DNA of 64,000 bases, taken from positions 1 through 64,000 of the forward strand of contig PHBZ01000009.1 of NCBI GenBank assembly GCA_002840755.1, given 5' to 3'. Every line of letters starts with the position of its first letter. Position 1 is the stretch's first letter. A program made the position numbers and the translations under genes. Shown one piece after another: positions 40,037-49,012 of the stretch. The notes beneath the pieces were generated by a model, which saw nothing but the letters and a program-made list of their open reading frames with translations, was not told the DNA's origin and did no database searches. The stretch comes from Chloroflexi bacterium HGW-Chloroflexi-10 (GTDB lineage: Bacteria > Chloroflexota > Anaerolineae > Anaerolineales > Anaerolineaceae).

Positions 40037-41251
40037 TTATCGGAACAGCGAGAGTAAGAATTGCGGTGCGGCGTTGGCCTGAGCTAACATCGCGGTCGCT
40101 GTCTGCTGTAAGATTTCTTCGGCCATATTGGCGTTCATAATCCGGTTGTATGCCGCTTCGATATTGATCTGAGATGCTGAAACCTGATCCTCTTTGAAGG
40201 ATAAACGTCCGGTCAAAGCACCAACTTTAGACATTTCTGCATTCACAGTGTTCATCGCAGTCGTGACTGTTTCCATGTAATCTGCAAAATCCTGCGCTGT
40301 GGTCGCTGAGATTTCATAATCTCCAGCTTTCTGATATTGCACACTGCCATTCGCGCTGGATGGTAAATCTCCTGCCGTTAATCCGGCTGCCAGGCTTACC
40401 TGCAAACCATTACCAAAATCGACTGTTTGGGCAACACTATCATATGCTATTGAAACTTTATTGTCGGTTGCGCCACCATCTGCACCATCTGCATCCACTG
40501 TGATTGCGTTGCCAGATGAATCCAGTAATTGAATATAGCTATCTGCTACTGCGGTTGTGGTTTGGGTTGCGGTTCCAATATGGATATTGAAAGTGTATGT
40601 TCCACTGTTCAACTCATTGATACCAAAGAAGCGAGCATTATTGCCAGTAGCAGCAGTCAAGTTATCATCAGCGGTATCTAATCCAGCAGCATCCACATCT
40701 GAAGTCGCAATCACATCTGCAATACCCAGTGTTTCAGCATCTACTGTAGCAATCCGGTTCATTACTGTGGCATCATCTGAATCTGCACCGGTCTGGAAGC
40801 GTAAGGTCGCTGGGGCTGATCCATTTAACAAATTGGTGCTGTTCCATTTGGTTTGTGCAACAATATCATCCACCTGAGCCGCGAAAGCTGATAACTGTGT
40901 TTTGATAGCCGTGCGCTCTTCAGTTCCCATGGTGTCAGAAGCACCAGCTTCTGCTTTATTGCGCATCTGCACCAGAATGTCATTGATGCGTCCCAATCCG
41001 GATTCGGCAACGGCCAATAAGTTCTTGGCATCCCCAATGTTATTGAGGGCTACTTTCAAACCTTCCGAACGTGAAAGCATTTTAGTCGCAATGGTCAACC
41101 CAGCCGGATCATCCGCTGCCGTGTTGATCCGTTTACCAGTCGCCAGACGAGTCTGGTGAATTGATAATTGTTTGTTGATATTGCCCAACGAATTCAGCGC
41201 ATTCATCGCGCCTATGTTACCAGCAATTCGAGTTACATCTACTTCTGCCAT
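40037..41251 (-). CDS. fliC: Flagellin
   Basis: A 404-aa filament protein with the conserved N-terminal D0/D1 region (NIGAMNALNSLGNINKQLSI, TGKRINTAADDPAGLTIATK, DILVQMRNKAEAGASDT). The C-terminal D0 is QINIEAAYNRIMNANMAEEI, LQQTATAMLAQANAAPQFLL. The middle (about 150-320) is variable, Thr/Asp/Ala-rich and surface-exposed, the usual target of glycosylation. Ribosome site GGAGGTATGAA. Only flagellin in the window. Confidence 0.95.
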   Translation of the reverse strand: MAEVDVTRIAGNIGAMNALNSLGNINKQLSIHQTRLATGKRINTAADDPAGLTIATKMLSRSEGLKVALNNIGDAKNLLAVAESGLGRINDILVQMRNKAEAGASDTMGTEERTAIKTQLSAFAAQVDDIVAQTKWNSTNLLNGSAPATLRFQTGADSDDATVMNRIATVDAETLGIADVIATSDVDAAGLDTADDNLTAATGNNARFFGINELNSGTYTFNIHIGTATQTTTAVADSYIQLLDSSGNAITVDADGADGGATDNKVSIAYDSVAQTVDFGNGLQVSLAAGLTAGDLPSSANGSVQYQKAGDYEISATTAQDFADYMETVTTAMNTVNAEMSKVGALTGRLSFKEDQVSASQINIEAAYNRIMNANMAEEILQQTATAMLAQANAAPQFLLSLFR

Positions 41252-41296
41252 TTCATACCTCCATGTATGAGAAAATAATTAGGGGATCCTTCCCCA

Positions 41297-41323
41297 TTTT
41301 GAAATACTTTCGAAAAAACTTTA
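41297..41323 (-). promoter_or_regulatory. Sigma28-like promoter of flagellin gene
   Basis: On the minus strand TAAAGTTT (41323-41316), 11 bases, then TTTCAAAA. The first element equals the classic sigma28 -35 (TAAAGTTT-N11-GCCGATAA) and spacing is exact; the -10 matches weakly (3 of 8). Confidence 0.45.
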
Positions 41324-41365
41324 GTCCTAAACCGCATAAATATTCCATAAAAGAATTTTAAGTCA

Positions 41366-42844
41366 TTAAATTTTATTTCGATATTCAGAGCGATATGGAA
41401 ATTGAATTCTTAGTTTTTTTAAAATTTCATTAGCCAACTTTTTTTTCGATATTTTATCCAAGATTTTAATACTATCTACTAAAACTCCATGGGAAAAATC
41501 CATATTAACCATTTCAGAATCTAGATAATTATCGGTAATTTTTAACAATACAGGTTCGATTTCATCAAATTTTTGTTGTTTTATAAATGTAAATAATAAT
41601 CGAATTAATATGTCAACATTTTCGCCAAAATCCAGAAGTTCTCTATAAGTTTGTTCGGCTTTATCAAATTGTTCTACTATTACAAAATAATCACTTAGAA
41701 CTCTTAAGTTTTCAAATGATCTACCAAATTTTCGTAAAGCAATTTGTAAGGTCTTCTTTGCTTCATCTATATCACGAGTTAAAAGACAAATACTTGCATA
41801 GCCACTGAACATAATAGGCATGTTTGGGTATTCTCTGATAATACTAAGTATTAAATTTTTGACTACAGGCCAGTCGTGTTTTCGTTTCGCATTTTGAACC
41901 TGATCAAATAGTTTTAAGTGTGGTGGAGTGTGTACAGATATTTCTACCGTTAATTCACCTTCATTAATTTTGTTTCCGTTTGGAGAAACAATCAAAGCGC
42001 AATTATGTAGAAATTCAATAAAAGTATTATCGTCTTGTGGATATTGCATAATTTTATCCACTGGTGTTTTTAACTTGTTACTTAGATAGATCAAAACTCT
42101 ATTGTCAAGCTCTTGTTTAGTTTTATCAACGCGATCAATCCGAGTCATATCTAATTTTCTACCAGCCCCGCCCAATCGATTTATCTTCAAATTGATATGT
42201 TCAACTGAACGTGTAAAATAATGATTAACTTGAATATCCTCAACATTAATCGGAAATCGTTGATCATCAACGCGAAATCCTTTTGAATTTACACAATAAA
42301 AAGGTTCTTTATAAGAAAACTCATGGGGAGAGTTTGGAAACAATGTTTTTTCAGGCTGAACAATACACTTAACCAAATTGTCATCATCAATTTTTTCGGA
42401 TGGACGTAAACGATAATTAATTATTTGCCCACCAATTGGTTTGGTCTTATGCCCCCCTGTACCAAAAAAAATAGAATTCATGGCCAAAGCACCAAAATTT
42501 TCATATTGACTAAGAAAATCTATAAAATCGATATTTCTATTAGAAACAATAAATTCATCTGCATCAATAAATCCAATCCACTTACTATTCTTACCATAAT
42601 TCATTAGGCAATGATTGTATGCAACCAATTGCATAGCTTTTCCATTGATCTCATGAATAATCACCCATCCACTCTCAATATATTTTTTTAATAGCTGTCT
42701 GATCGAATTCGCGCTACCATTATCATAAATATAAAAACGCTGGACTCCTAAAAGAATATGGTAATCTAACCATTCCTGTAAAAACTCATCTTCATCTTTT
42801 ACAATCAAACACAAGCTCAAATAATCCTTTTTTTCATCCATCAT
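41366..42844 (-). CDS. Glycosyltransferase (GT92/GT2-like) with C-terminal TPR-like region
   Basis: A 492-aa protein. The N-terminal domain reads LSLCLIVKDEDEFLQEWLDY, HILLGVQRFYIYDNGSAN and WIGFIDADEFIV (the D-A-D metal motif), typical of GT92-type transferases. From about 320 the sequence is helical and TPR-like (NAKRKHDWPVVKNLILSII, EQFDKAEQTYRELLDF). No membrane helix. The gene is much more AT-rich than the flagellar genes and lies directly upstream of fliC, which suggests lateral gain and perhaps a role in flagellin or surface glycosylation. Confidence 0.8.
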   Translation of the reverse strand: MMDEKKDYLSLCLIVKDEDEFLQEWLDYHILLGVQRFYIYDNGSANSIRQLLKKYIESGWVIIHEINGKAMQLVAYNHCLMNYGKNSKWIGFIDADEFIVSNRNIDFIDFLSQYENFGALAMNSIFFGTGGHKTKPIGGQIINYRLRPSEKIDDDNLVKCIVQPEKTLFPNSPHEFSYKEPFYCVNSKGFRVDDQRFPINVEDIQVNHYFTRSVEHINLKINRLGGAGRKLDMTRIDRVDKTKQELDNRVLIYLSNKLKTPVDKIMQYPQDDNTFIEFLHNCALIVSPNGNKINEGELTVEISVHTPPHLKLFDQVQNAKRKHDWPVVKNLILSIIREYPNMPIMFSGYASICLLTRDIDEAKKTLQIALRKFGRSFENLRVLSDYFVIVEQFDKAEQTYRELLDFGENVDILIRLLFTFIKQQKFDEIEPVLLKITDNYLDSEMVNMDFSHGVLVDSIKILDKISKKKLANEILKKLRIQFPYRSEYRNKI

Positions 42845-42853
42845 TTAATCACC

Positions 42854-43263
42854 TTATTGTTCATAACCTAATTTGATTAGCTTATCTTTAAACATAAAGT
42901 CAAAAAGTCGAGTTGATTTATAATTCAATTGTAAGTTTTTCCATTTGCCAATAATAGACAAATTTTGATTCGGAAAAAAACTCAACATGTCTTCAATACA
43001 AAAAACATTATTGGGAGATTTTTCTGCCCATCTTTTTTTATTTTCACGATTTGCGAAATTTGAGATAAATAAATCAAAAAACACTATTTCCTCTCCACAT
43101 GTAATATCTTTATGTGCCCAAACATAGAACGCAATAATGTTGTACCGTTTGAACCGCAACCTCCAATGAATATCGATTTCGGATAAATAACATCCGCAAT
43201 CTCTTGAGGTAATTGGGATTGAATATTCTGTTGAATAAGGATTTTTTGATCAGCATCAGCCAC
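42854..43263 (-). pseudogene. Frameshifted, truncated sulfotransferase
   Basis: From a GTG at 43263 the minus strand reads to the PAPS-loop motif IFIGGCGSNGTTLLRSMFG, then runs into a stop. In the next frame the family continues as AHKDITCGEEIVFFDL and RWAEKSPNNVFCIEDMLSFF. The two join if one base is restored in a G-run near 43125. The rest of a normal sulfotransferase (about 250-300 aa) is missing after FPNQNL. A sequencing error could explain the frameshift, but not the shortened end. Confidence 0.65.
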
Positions 43264-43293
43264 ATAACCGCCTTTAAATCATTCTATTCTTAA

Positions 43294-43312
43294 CTTTAGT
43301 TATATACTAAAG
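43294..43312. promoter_or_regulatory. Inverted repeat around TATATA between sulfotransferase remnant and methyltransferase
   Basis: CTTTAGT-TATAT-ACTAAAG, 7-bp perfect arms, in the divergent AT-rich gap. Could be an operator or part of a divergent promoter. Confidence 0.4.
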
Positions 43313-43402
43313 AGAAAAAAAACGAATTAAAATATTGTAAAAATCTCAAAATACGGTTTTTTGAAATGGTAAATTCATTCCTAATAATAGAATCGAGGTT
43401 TT

Positions 43403-43939
43403 ATGAATGTAGAAGAATCAACAGGGTATAAGGAATTAATAATTGGATCTGGATCTCGGATTGTAAAAGATATATTTTTAGATAATAAAAAGGAATTTAT
43501 TAATGTAATATCTTTAGACAATAATGCGGATCATCACCCAGATGTAGTTTGGGATTTAAGAAATCACCCTTTACCATTTGAAGATCATACATTTAATGAA
43601 ATTCATGCTTATGAAGTTCTGGAACACCTGGCTCAACAAGGTGATTATGAGTTTTTCTTCGCCGAATTCAGTGAGTATTGGCGTATCTTAAAGCCGGGCG
43701 GCCTTTTTTTTGCATCCGTACCGGATATTTCATCTCGTTGGGTTTGGGGGGATCCATCGCATAAACGCGTTATTATGAAGGAGAGCCTTACTTACCTGGA
43801 TCAGGATGAGTATATAAAACAAGTCGGAAATACTCGAATGAGCGATTTTCGATATTTATATAAAGCTCATTTTAAAATTGGCATGGCACAAACAGATGGT
43901 GGAACTTTTAAGTTTGTTTTGCAGGCGATAAAGAAATAA
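43403..43939 (+). CDS. Class I SAM-dependent methyltransferase
   Basis: A 178-aa protein. LIIGSGSRIVKD begins the fold, DVVWDLRNHPLPFEDHTFNE and IHAYEVLEHL are the motif II region, and RILKPGGLFFASVPD is the classic post-motif. Glycine motif I is partly altered (GSGSR). Substrate unknown; the AT-rich island with sugar-transfer and sulfate-transfer genes suggests surface-glycan decoration. Ribosome site gaggtttt. Confidence 0.82.
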   Translation: MNVEESTGYKELIIGSGSRIVKDIFLDNKKEFINVISLDNNADHHPDVVWDLRNHPLPFEDHTFNEIHAYEVLEHLAQQGDYEFFFAEFSEYWRILKPGGLFFASVPDISSRWVWGDPSHKRVIMKESLTYLDQDEYIKQVGNTRMSDFRYLYKAHFKIGMAQTDGGTFKFVLQAIKK

Positions 43940-44045
43940 CTACTTTTACGATCATCACTTCAGCATAATTGTGGATTGCCTCAAATTAATTTTTTCCTGA
44001 ACACAATATGCTAAAATCAAAAAAGATCAGAGAAAGCAGATATTC

Positions 44046-44456
44046 ATGTCACAAAAAAACACCAAACCTGAATCCAACGTCAATCTATGGCAGTTTGTTC
44101 TTCTGCTTGTCATTTTAGCTGGCCTGGTCTTTGTTGCTTTGCAGATGGGGTTATTTACCCGAACTACCATCTCTCATTCAATCCACATGGAAGTGTCTGC
44201 TTCAGCAGGTGGATATGCCATCATCACGTACCAGGCCGGCAAATCCGATTCGGGGGGTACCATTACTGTTACCACACCATGGCGTAAAAATTTTACCGTT
44301 CCGGGCGGCTCTCAAATCTACCTTACCGCCGGGAATCCAGCACAAACCGGCAGTATCAGTTGCCTGATTGAGGTGGATGGTCAGGAATGGAAATACGAAA
44401 AAGTGACGTACCCTAAAGAAGCGGTAGCCTGTGCCGGCATCACCCCCAACCGTTAA
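44046..44456 (+). CDS. MmpS-like membrane-anchored protein
   Basis: A 136-aa protein: short cytoplasmic start, one helix (FVLLLVILAGLVFVALQMG) and an outside beta-domain. The tail SISCLIEVDGQEWKYEKVTY with a Cys pair (SC.., VAC) resembles MmpS-type proteins, which in actinobacteria assist MmpL exporters. No MmpL-like gene is nearby. Convergent with the HD-GYP gene (6-bp gap). Confidence 0.6.
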   Translation: MSQKNTKPESNVNLWQFVLLLVILAGLVFVALQMGLFTRTTISHSIHMEVSASAGGYAIITYQAGKSDSGGTITVTTPWRKNFTVPGGSQIYLTAGNPAQTGSISCLIEVDGQEWKYEKVTYPKEAVACAGITPNR

Positions 44457-44462
44457 ATTCTC

Positions 44463-45488
44463 TTATAAATAATCCAGGAATGTCTGCACAACCTGGGGAT
44501 CGAATAGTACACCGGCATTATCAGAAATATAATCCAATACTTTTTTATGTTCCCAAGCCCGGCGATAGTAGCGATCATGCGAAAGGGCATCATACACATC
44601 CACCACCGCGAAAATTCTGGCGGTAATGGGGATGCTTGCTTCTCTCAGTCCCCGCGGATACCCGCTACCATTCCAACGCTCATGGTGATTATAAGGGATT
44701 TCAATCGCCGGGCGTAAATAATCGATAGGCAACAACATATCCCGAGCAATCACCGGATGTTTACGCATTTCTACCCATTCATCTTCGGTTAAAGGTGCCG
44801 GCTTGGTCAAGATACTATCCGGTATGGCCATTTTTCCAATATCGTGCAGCAATGCACCATGGCGTATATGGACAATACTCTCCAGGCCAATACCCATGGC
44901 CAATGCCATCTCTACCGTTTTATCAGTGACATGTTTGGAATGTGCACCCGTCTCCTGGTCGCGTTTATCCAGGGCCATTGCCCAGCCTTCAAGAGTAGCA
45001 CGGTAAGCCTGTTCCAGTTCAAATGTGGTCCGTGCCATCTGTTCTTCCATCAGTTTTATTTCCTGAATATCCTGAATAACCATCTGAATTGCCGGGCGTC
45101 CCAGGTAAGGGAATTGAGAAAAGCTGACCTTTACCACCACCCGGCTGCCATTCATGTGCCAAAGTTCCAATTCCACCGGTCCATGCCGCCCAGGGATAAC
45201 CGAAACCATTTCAAGATATGAAGAAAATATCATTTTAAAATCTGCAGGAATGTAGCGTTCTACTGGTTTACCAAACATCAGCATAGCGTTGGGAATCCCT
45301 AACAGCGAAGCCATAGCCGGATTGGCAAGCTCAATTACCCCATCCAGACGCGTAACGAGCATTCCATCTGGTAATAACGAAAAGAATTGACCCCAATATT
45401 GGTTAACATGAGGATCACCTGGCTGATATTGGTTGAGGCGGTGGATCGTGTAAAGTTGGCTGCGTTGTTTATTAAAATATTTTTCCAT
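44463..45488 (-). CDS. PAS / HD-GYP cyclic-di-GMP phosphodiesterase-like protein
   Basis: A 341-aa protein. A PAS domain (about 28-150: LLPDGMLVTRLDGVIELANP, PVELELWHMNG) leads into a coiled linker and an HD-GYP domain: AHSKHVTDKTVEMA, HGALLHDIGKMAIPD, and HHERWNGSGYPRGL with the GYP motif intact. Expected to cleave c-di-GMP. Last gene of the chemotaxis operon, 5 bp after the MCP gene. ATG at 45488 preferred over a TTG at 45521. Confidence 0.88.
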   Translation of the reverse strand: MEKYFNKQRSQLYTIHRLNQYQPGDPHVNQYWGQFFSLLPDGMLVTRLDGVIELANPAMASLLGIPNAMLMFGKPVERYIPADFKMIFSSYLEMVSVIPGRHGPVELELWHMNGSRVVVKVSFSQFPYLGRPAIQMVIQDIQEIKLMEEQMARTTFELEQAYRATLEGWAMALDKRDQETGAHSKHVTDKTVEMALAMGIGLESIVHIRHGALLHDIGKMAIPDSILTKPAPLTEDEWVEMRKHPVIARDMLLPIDYLRPAIEIPYNHHERWNGSGYPRGLREASIPITARIFAVVDVYDALSHDRYYRRAWEHKKVLDYISDNAGVLFDPQVVQTFLDYL

Positions 45489-45492
45489 TGAA

Positions 45493-47946
45493 TCATGCTT
45501 CCAAGGAGAATTTTGCCACAATTTGGTTTAAACCGATAGCCATTTCAGTGAGTTGTTTGGTCGTTTTGGTAACTTCATTCACTTGAGAACATATTTCTCC
45601 AACGGAGGAGACTAACGCAGCTGTTGCTGTATTATTTTTATCACCAAAACTGGTAATCCGGTCGATCGCTGCAGACATATCACTGGTTCTTTGTACTATT
45701 TCCTGTGTGAAACGGCTGTTGGTTTCCGCAACCATTTGAATGGTCTGCATGGTAGAAAGAAATTTTTCGGAAAGATGCTGCATTTGTTGAGTTGCATTGG
45801 CCACCATTCGTGTCTGCCCGGTCACTTGTTGGAAAGCGCCTAAAATCTGGTCCAATTTCTGGTCGGCTAATGCTGCTTCTGAGAGGCCAGCTTCCACCGA
45901 AATAGAACATTCCTGCATAGCTGCTGCTACTTCATTTGTGGCATTTTGAATATTATTCAGCAAAGAGCGTATTTCCTTTGTGGCCTGGCGAGAACTATCC
46001 GCCAAATGGTATACCTCTTTGGCTACCACCGCAAAACCGCCAATTTGCAGGTTGAATTTCGTTAATGACTTCATATTGAAACCGACCTGAACAATCCCAC
46101 ATTTATCCAACCGGGATACGCCGGCATATTTAAACACCTGTTTATCAAATGCTCTGAATTGCGCCGGCTGACACACACGTCCATTGCGCTGGTGGATTAA
46201 AGTACGAAATTCAGCGGTTTGTGGATCATCTTCGGGAAAACGAAACCCAAACAGGGAAGCTTCATTTCCCTCTACTATAACGCCATCATCATCGGTAATT
46301 AATATCTGATCCATGCCGGCCAAACTGCCCAATTCTACCCAATATGATTGTAAAATAACCGTTGGGGACATTTCCAACATACGAGCTACCATTTCACACG
46401 TAGCCAGCATAAATTTTTCTAAAATACCTTCGGTTAGAACCCTGGAATCGGATTCGGCATGAGCTGCTTCAATGGTAGCATTGATGGCCAACAAATTGGT
46501 TTGCGCAGCGATCTCTTCAATCGTTTCCACGATATTCCCAATTAGACCGGTTTGGTTTTGCATGGCCTGCATTTTTTCCTGCAATGCAAAAACCTGGTGT
46601 TGAATTGCTTCCATCGTACGCAGGGTATCACCAATGGTGACAGCACCACTACGAGCCGATTGTGCAGCCTCATCCGATTCATTGGCGACCTGAGCAATAC
46701 TGATTGATGCCTTTCCAATAGCCTCTGCCAGTGTTGCAGAAAGAGTAACCCCTTGTTCCACAGCTATTTGCTGTTTGTCACTTCCACTGACAATTTGCGC
46801 TATGGATTTTTGAGAAATCTTATTCAATTCCATAGCCTTATTTATACCGGTGAACTGCTCTGATGTATCCTGTGTAATCTGTTGAATTGTTTCGGTAATT
46901 TGTAAGGATGCCTGATTACTTTGAGTGACGCTCCATTGGATATCTGTCGCAAAATTATTTATGCATAACACCCTATCTTTTGCATCCTTCATTGAACCAC
47001 GCAACGCCATAATCATTTTCTGAAAAGAATTTCCCAATTCATCGCGGTCATTGATTGGCTTAAATTCAACAGCGCTATCACCGGCAGCATAGGTGTTAAC
47101 TGTTTCAGCCCATTTCTGCAGATACTGAAGTGAATTTTCCAGCTCACTGGCCAAATCGCCAATTTCATCTGCCCGATTCGTCGATTCTTTCAAGCCTGAT
47201 GAAGAATCACGCGACAGATCCCCGTTTGAAATTCGCTTCATAGCATCAGTAATTCCAATAATCGATGTGGTGAATGAGGCAGATACTATACGCGCTAATC
47301 CAAAACCGGCCAACAAACTTACACCAAATGCCGCCAACATCCACAGAAAAGTCTGCCTGACATTTTGAGCAATACTCTGCTGTTGGTCTGTCATTGCCAG
47401 CCAGGAATTTTCCTGGACTGTTTCTGAGAGATTCTCAATATTGACCTGAATCTGATGATTAGCAGATAAGCTCTCAGATAACTCTAATTGGGCAGTCGTC
47501 TCCTGCCGCTGTTGATTTTCTTCCATTAAAGCCGTAATCTGCAAGAAAGACTGGTGATACGATTCAATTGCCGCGGCTATATTGGGCAACTGCTGCTGAA
47601 TTTCAACATTGGCATATTTTTCGGTAATACCTTCCAGAGCTAACAGAGCTATATCTGCACTATTAATTGCCTGGAGAGCCTTTTCTTTATCCTGGGGATC
47701 ACCGGTAATCAAATAACTATTTTGATAATCTACAGCCTGCAGAATATGAGTATCTATAGCAACCGCATTTCGGAGGACAGGCAAATGCTGTTCCTGGCTG
47801 ACAGAAGCCGTTTTTGTGATCCCGGAGAGCTGGAAAAGGCTAATGATTGCCAGTAAAGCACTGCTAAAAATTATAAGCCCCAAAAACATGACCAGTATTT
47901 GTGTACCGATTTTTTGGTTAACAAAACCCGTGAATTTTTTCTTCAA
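45493..47946 (-). CDS. Methyl-accepting chemotaxis protein with sensor-like domain inserted in signalling tip
   Basis: An 817-aa receptor: helix 1 (about 15-38), an extracytoplasmic four-helix-type domain (40-198), helix 2 (200-220), HAMP (220-275), then the signalling coiled coil. The hairpin tip normally reads EAARAGEQGRGFAVVA. Here IEAAHAESDSR (to residue 502) is separated from GFAVVAKEV (637 on) by about 135 residues. The insert has a Cache/PAS-like pattern: QILITDDDGVIVEGNEASLF, AFDKQVFKYAGVSRLD, GIVQVGF. Both hairpin arms are otherwise complete. Follows cheW; likely coupled to the CheA of this operon. Confidence 0.9.
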   Translation of the reverse strand: MKKKFTGFVNQKIGTQILVMFLGLIIFSSALLAIISLFQLSGITKTASVSQEQHLPVLRNAVAIDTHILQAVDYQNSYLITGDPQDKEKALQAINSADIALLALEGITEKYANVEIQQQLPNIAAAIESYHQSFLQITALMEENQQRQETTAQLELSESLSANHQIQVNIENLSETVQENSWLAMTDQQQSIAQNVRQTFLWMLAAFGVSLLAGFGLARIVSASFTTSIIGITDAMKRISNGDLSRDSSSGLKESTNRADEIGDLASELENSLQYLQKWAETVNTYAAGDSAVEFKPINDRDELGNSFQKMIMALRGSMKDAKDRVLCINNFATDIQWSVTQSNQASLQITETIQQITQDTSEQFTGINKAMELNKISQKSIAQIVSGSDKQQIAVEQGVTLSATLAEAIGKASISIAQVANESDEAAQSARSGAVTIGDTLRTMEAIQHQVFALQEKMQAMQNQTGLIGNIVETIEEIAAQTNLLAINATIEAAHAESDSRVLTEGILEKFMLATCEMVARMLEMSPTVILQSYWVELGSLAGMDQILITDDDGVIVEGNEASLFGFRFPEDDPQTAEFRTLIHQRNGRVCQPAQFRAFDKQVFKYAGVSRLDKCGIVQVGFNMKSLTKFNLQIGGFAVVAKEVYHLADSSRQATKEIRSLLNNIQNATNEVAAAMQECSISVEAGLSEAALADQKLDQILGAFQQVTGQTRMVANATQQMQHLSEKFLSTMQTIQMVAETNSRFTQEIVQRTSDMSAAIDRITSFGDKNNTATAALVSSVGEICSQVNEVTKTTKQLTEMAIGLNQIVAKFSLEA

Positions 47947-48002
47947 TGCAAACCTCTATAGGCACCGTGCAATTATTCGAGTTACTGATCATTGGATAAA
48001 AA

Positions 48003-48455
48003 CTATGCTGTCGCAAATGCCAATCTTTCCTGTTCTTCCACAGATAAAATTTTCTCCAGGTCTAATAAAATCACCAATTGACCTTCCAATTTGGCGATAC
48101 CCAGAATAAAAGCCGAATTAACCGTTGTGGCCATAGGTGGAGGTGGTTCAATAGCCTCATCCTGAATACGCAAAACCTGAGAGACTGCATCCACAATAAT
48201 ACCCACTTGCATACGGTTAATATTGGTAACTACAATACGGGTTTCACGGTCTGCTTTTTTCGATTCGACGCCAAAGCGCCGGCGTAAGTCCATAACCGGA
48301 ACCACTGTGCCACGCAGATTGGTAATCCCTTCCACAAAGCTAAGGGCATGCGGCATTTTGGTAATTGCCTGCATCTTGATAATCGATTCGACGCTTGTGA
48401 TATCCAAACCATAATGTTCGTCTGCTAATTCAAAAACAACCAGTTGTCTTTCCAT
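48003..48455 (-). CDS. cheW: Chemotaxis coupling protein CheW
   Basis: A 150-aa CheW-fold protein: QLVVFELADEHYGLDITSVE, then IIKMQAITKMPHALSFVEGI, TNLRGTVVPVMDLRRRFG and GIAKLEGQLVILLDLEKIL. Couples receptors to CheA. Located between cheX and the MCP gene. Confidence 0.93.
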   Translation of the reverse strand: MERQLVVFELADEHYGLDITSVESIIKMQAITKMPHALSFVEGITNLRGTVVPVMDLRRRFGVESKKADRETRIVVTNINRMQVGIIVDAVSQVLRIQDEAIEPPPPMATTVNSAFILGIAKLEGQLVILLDLEKILSVEEQERLAFATA

Positions 48456-48484
48456 TTTGTACTTCCTTCCTTAGAATAATTTAT

Positions 48485-49000
48485 TTAAGTTGTCAATGGT
48501 GCATTTGGCACCGGAATATGAGCTGAATCCATATTGGATCGCCCTTGACGTAATGAAAGGTGGATCATCACCCGCCCAAGTTCAGAAGACATCGGCAAAA
48601 TAATTCGGGGATAATCCAATGTGGAGAGTGATGCCCCTTTGCCAATTAAAACAGTAGGCGGAGAAATAGTAGCTTCATAACCCGTTTGGGCTAACTTAAC
48701 ACTGGCACGCCCGGTGATCACATTTCCCAATTCAGCGATCCCACTTTGCGCCAAACTGGTAAATTTCTCAAATTTTTCGCCCAGCATCTTTGTTGCAAAA
48801 CGAACTGCAGTTTCTTCGGTCATACTATAAAAAACAGTGCCATCTACCATGCCTACCAATGCTATGATTACAGTAACATCATCAGTGATATAGGCGTTCT
48901 TCTCCAGACTCAGGTCACCGCGCTGCATTGCAACACCGGTCTCTGCTTGCATGACCTCAAAGGCTGCTTCGACAAATGGATTCAAAAATTTTACATTCAT
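48485..49000 (-). CDS. cheX: CheX-type CheY-P phosphatase, copy 1
   Basis: A 171-aa protein: MNVKFLNPFVEAAFEVMQAE, the catalytic helix AQSGIAELGNVITGRASVKL (Glu and Asn of the E-L-G-N motif) and a beta strand ISPPTVLIGKG. A paralogue follows the same plan immediately upstream. CheX dephosphorylates CheY-P in bacteria without CheZ. Has a Ser/Pro-rich tail not seen in copy 2. Confidence 0.88.
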   Translation of the reverse strand: MNVKFLNPFVEAAFEVMQAETGVAMQRGDLSLEKNAYITDDVTVIIALVGMVDGTVFYSMTEETAVRFATKMLGEKFEKFTSLAQSGIAELGNVITGRASVKLAQTGYEATISPPTVLIGKGASLSTLDYPRIILPMSSELGRVMIHLSLRQGRSNMDSAHIPVPNAPLTT

Positions 49001-49012
49001 GCACTTCTCCCT

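Noticed and set aside
46039-46449. Reading the MCP insert as a mobile-element insertion or separate gene
   Set aside because: The frame is continuous, the base composition matches the flanks, there is no internal start signal, no target duplication, and the product looks like a folded sensor domain.
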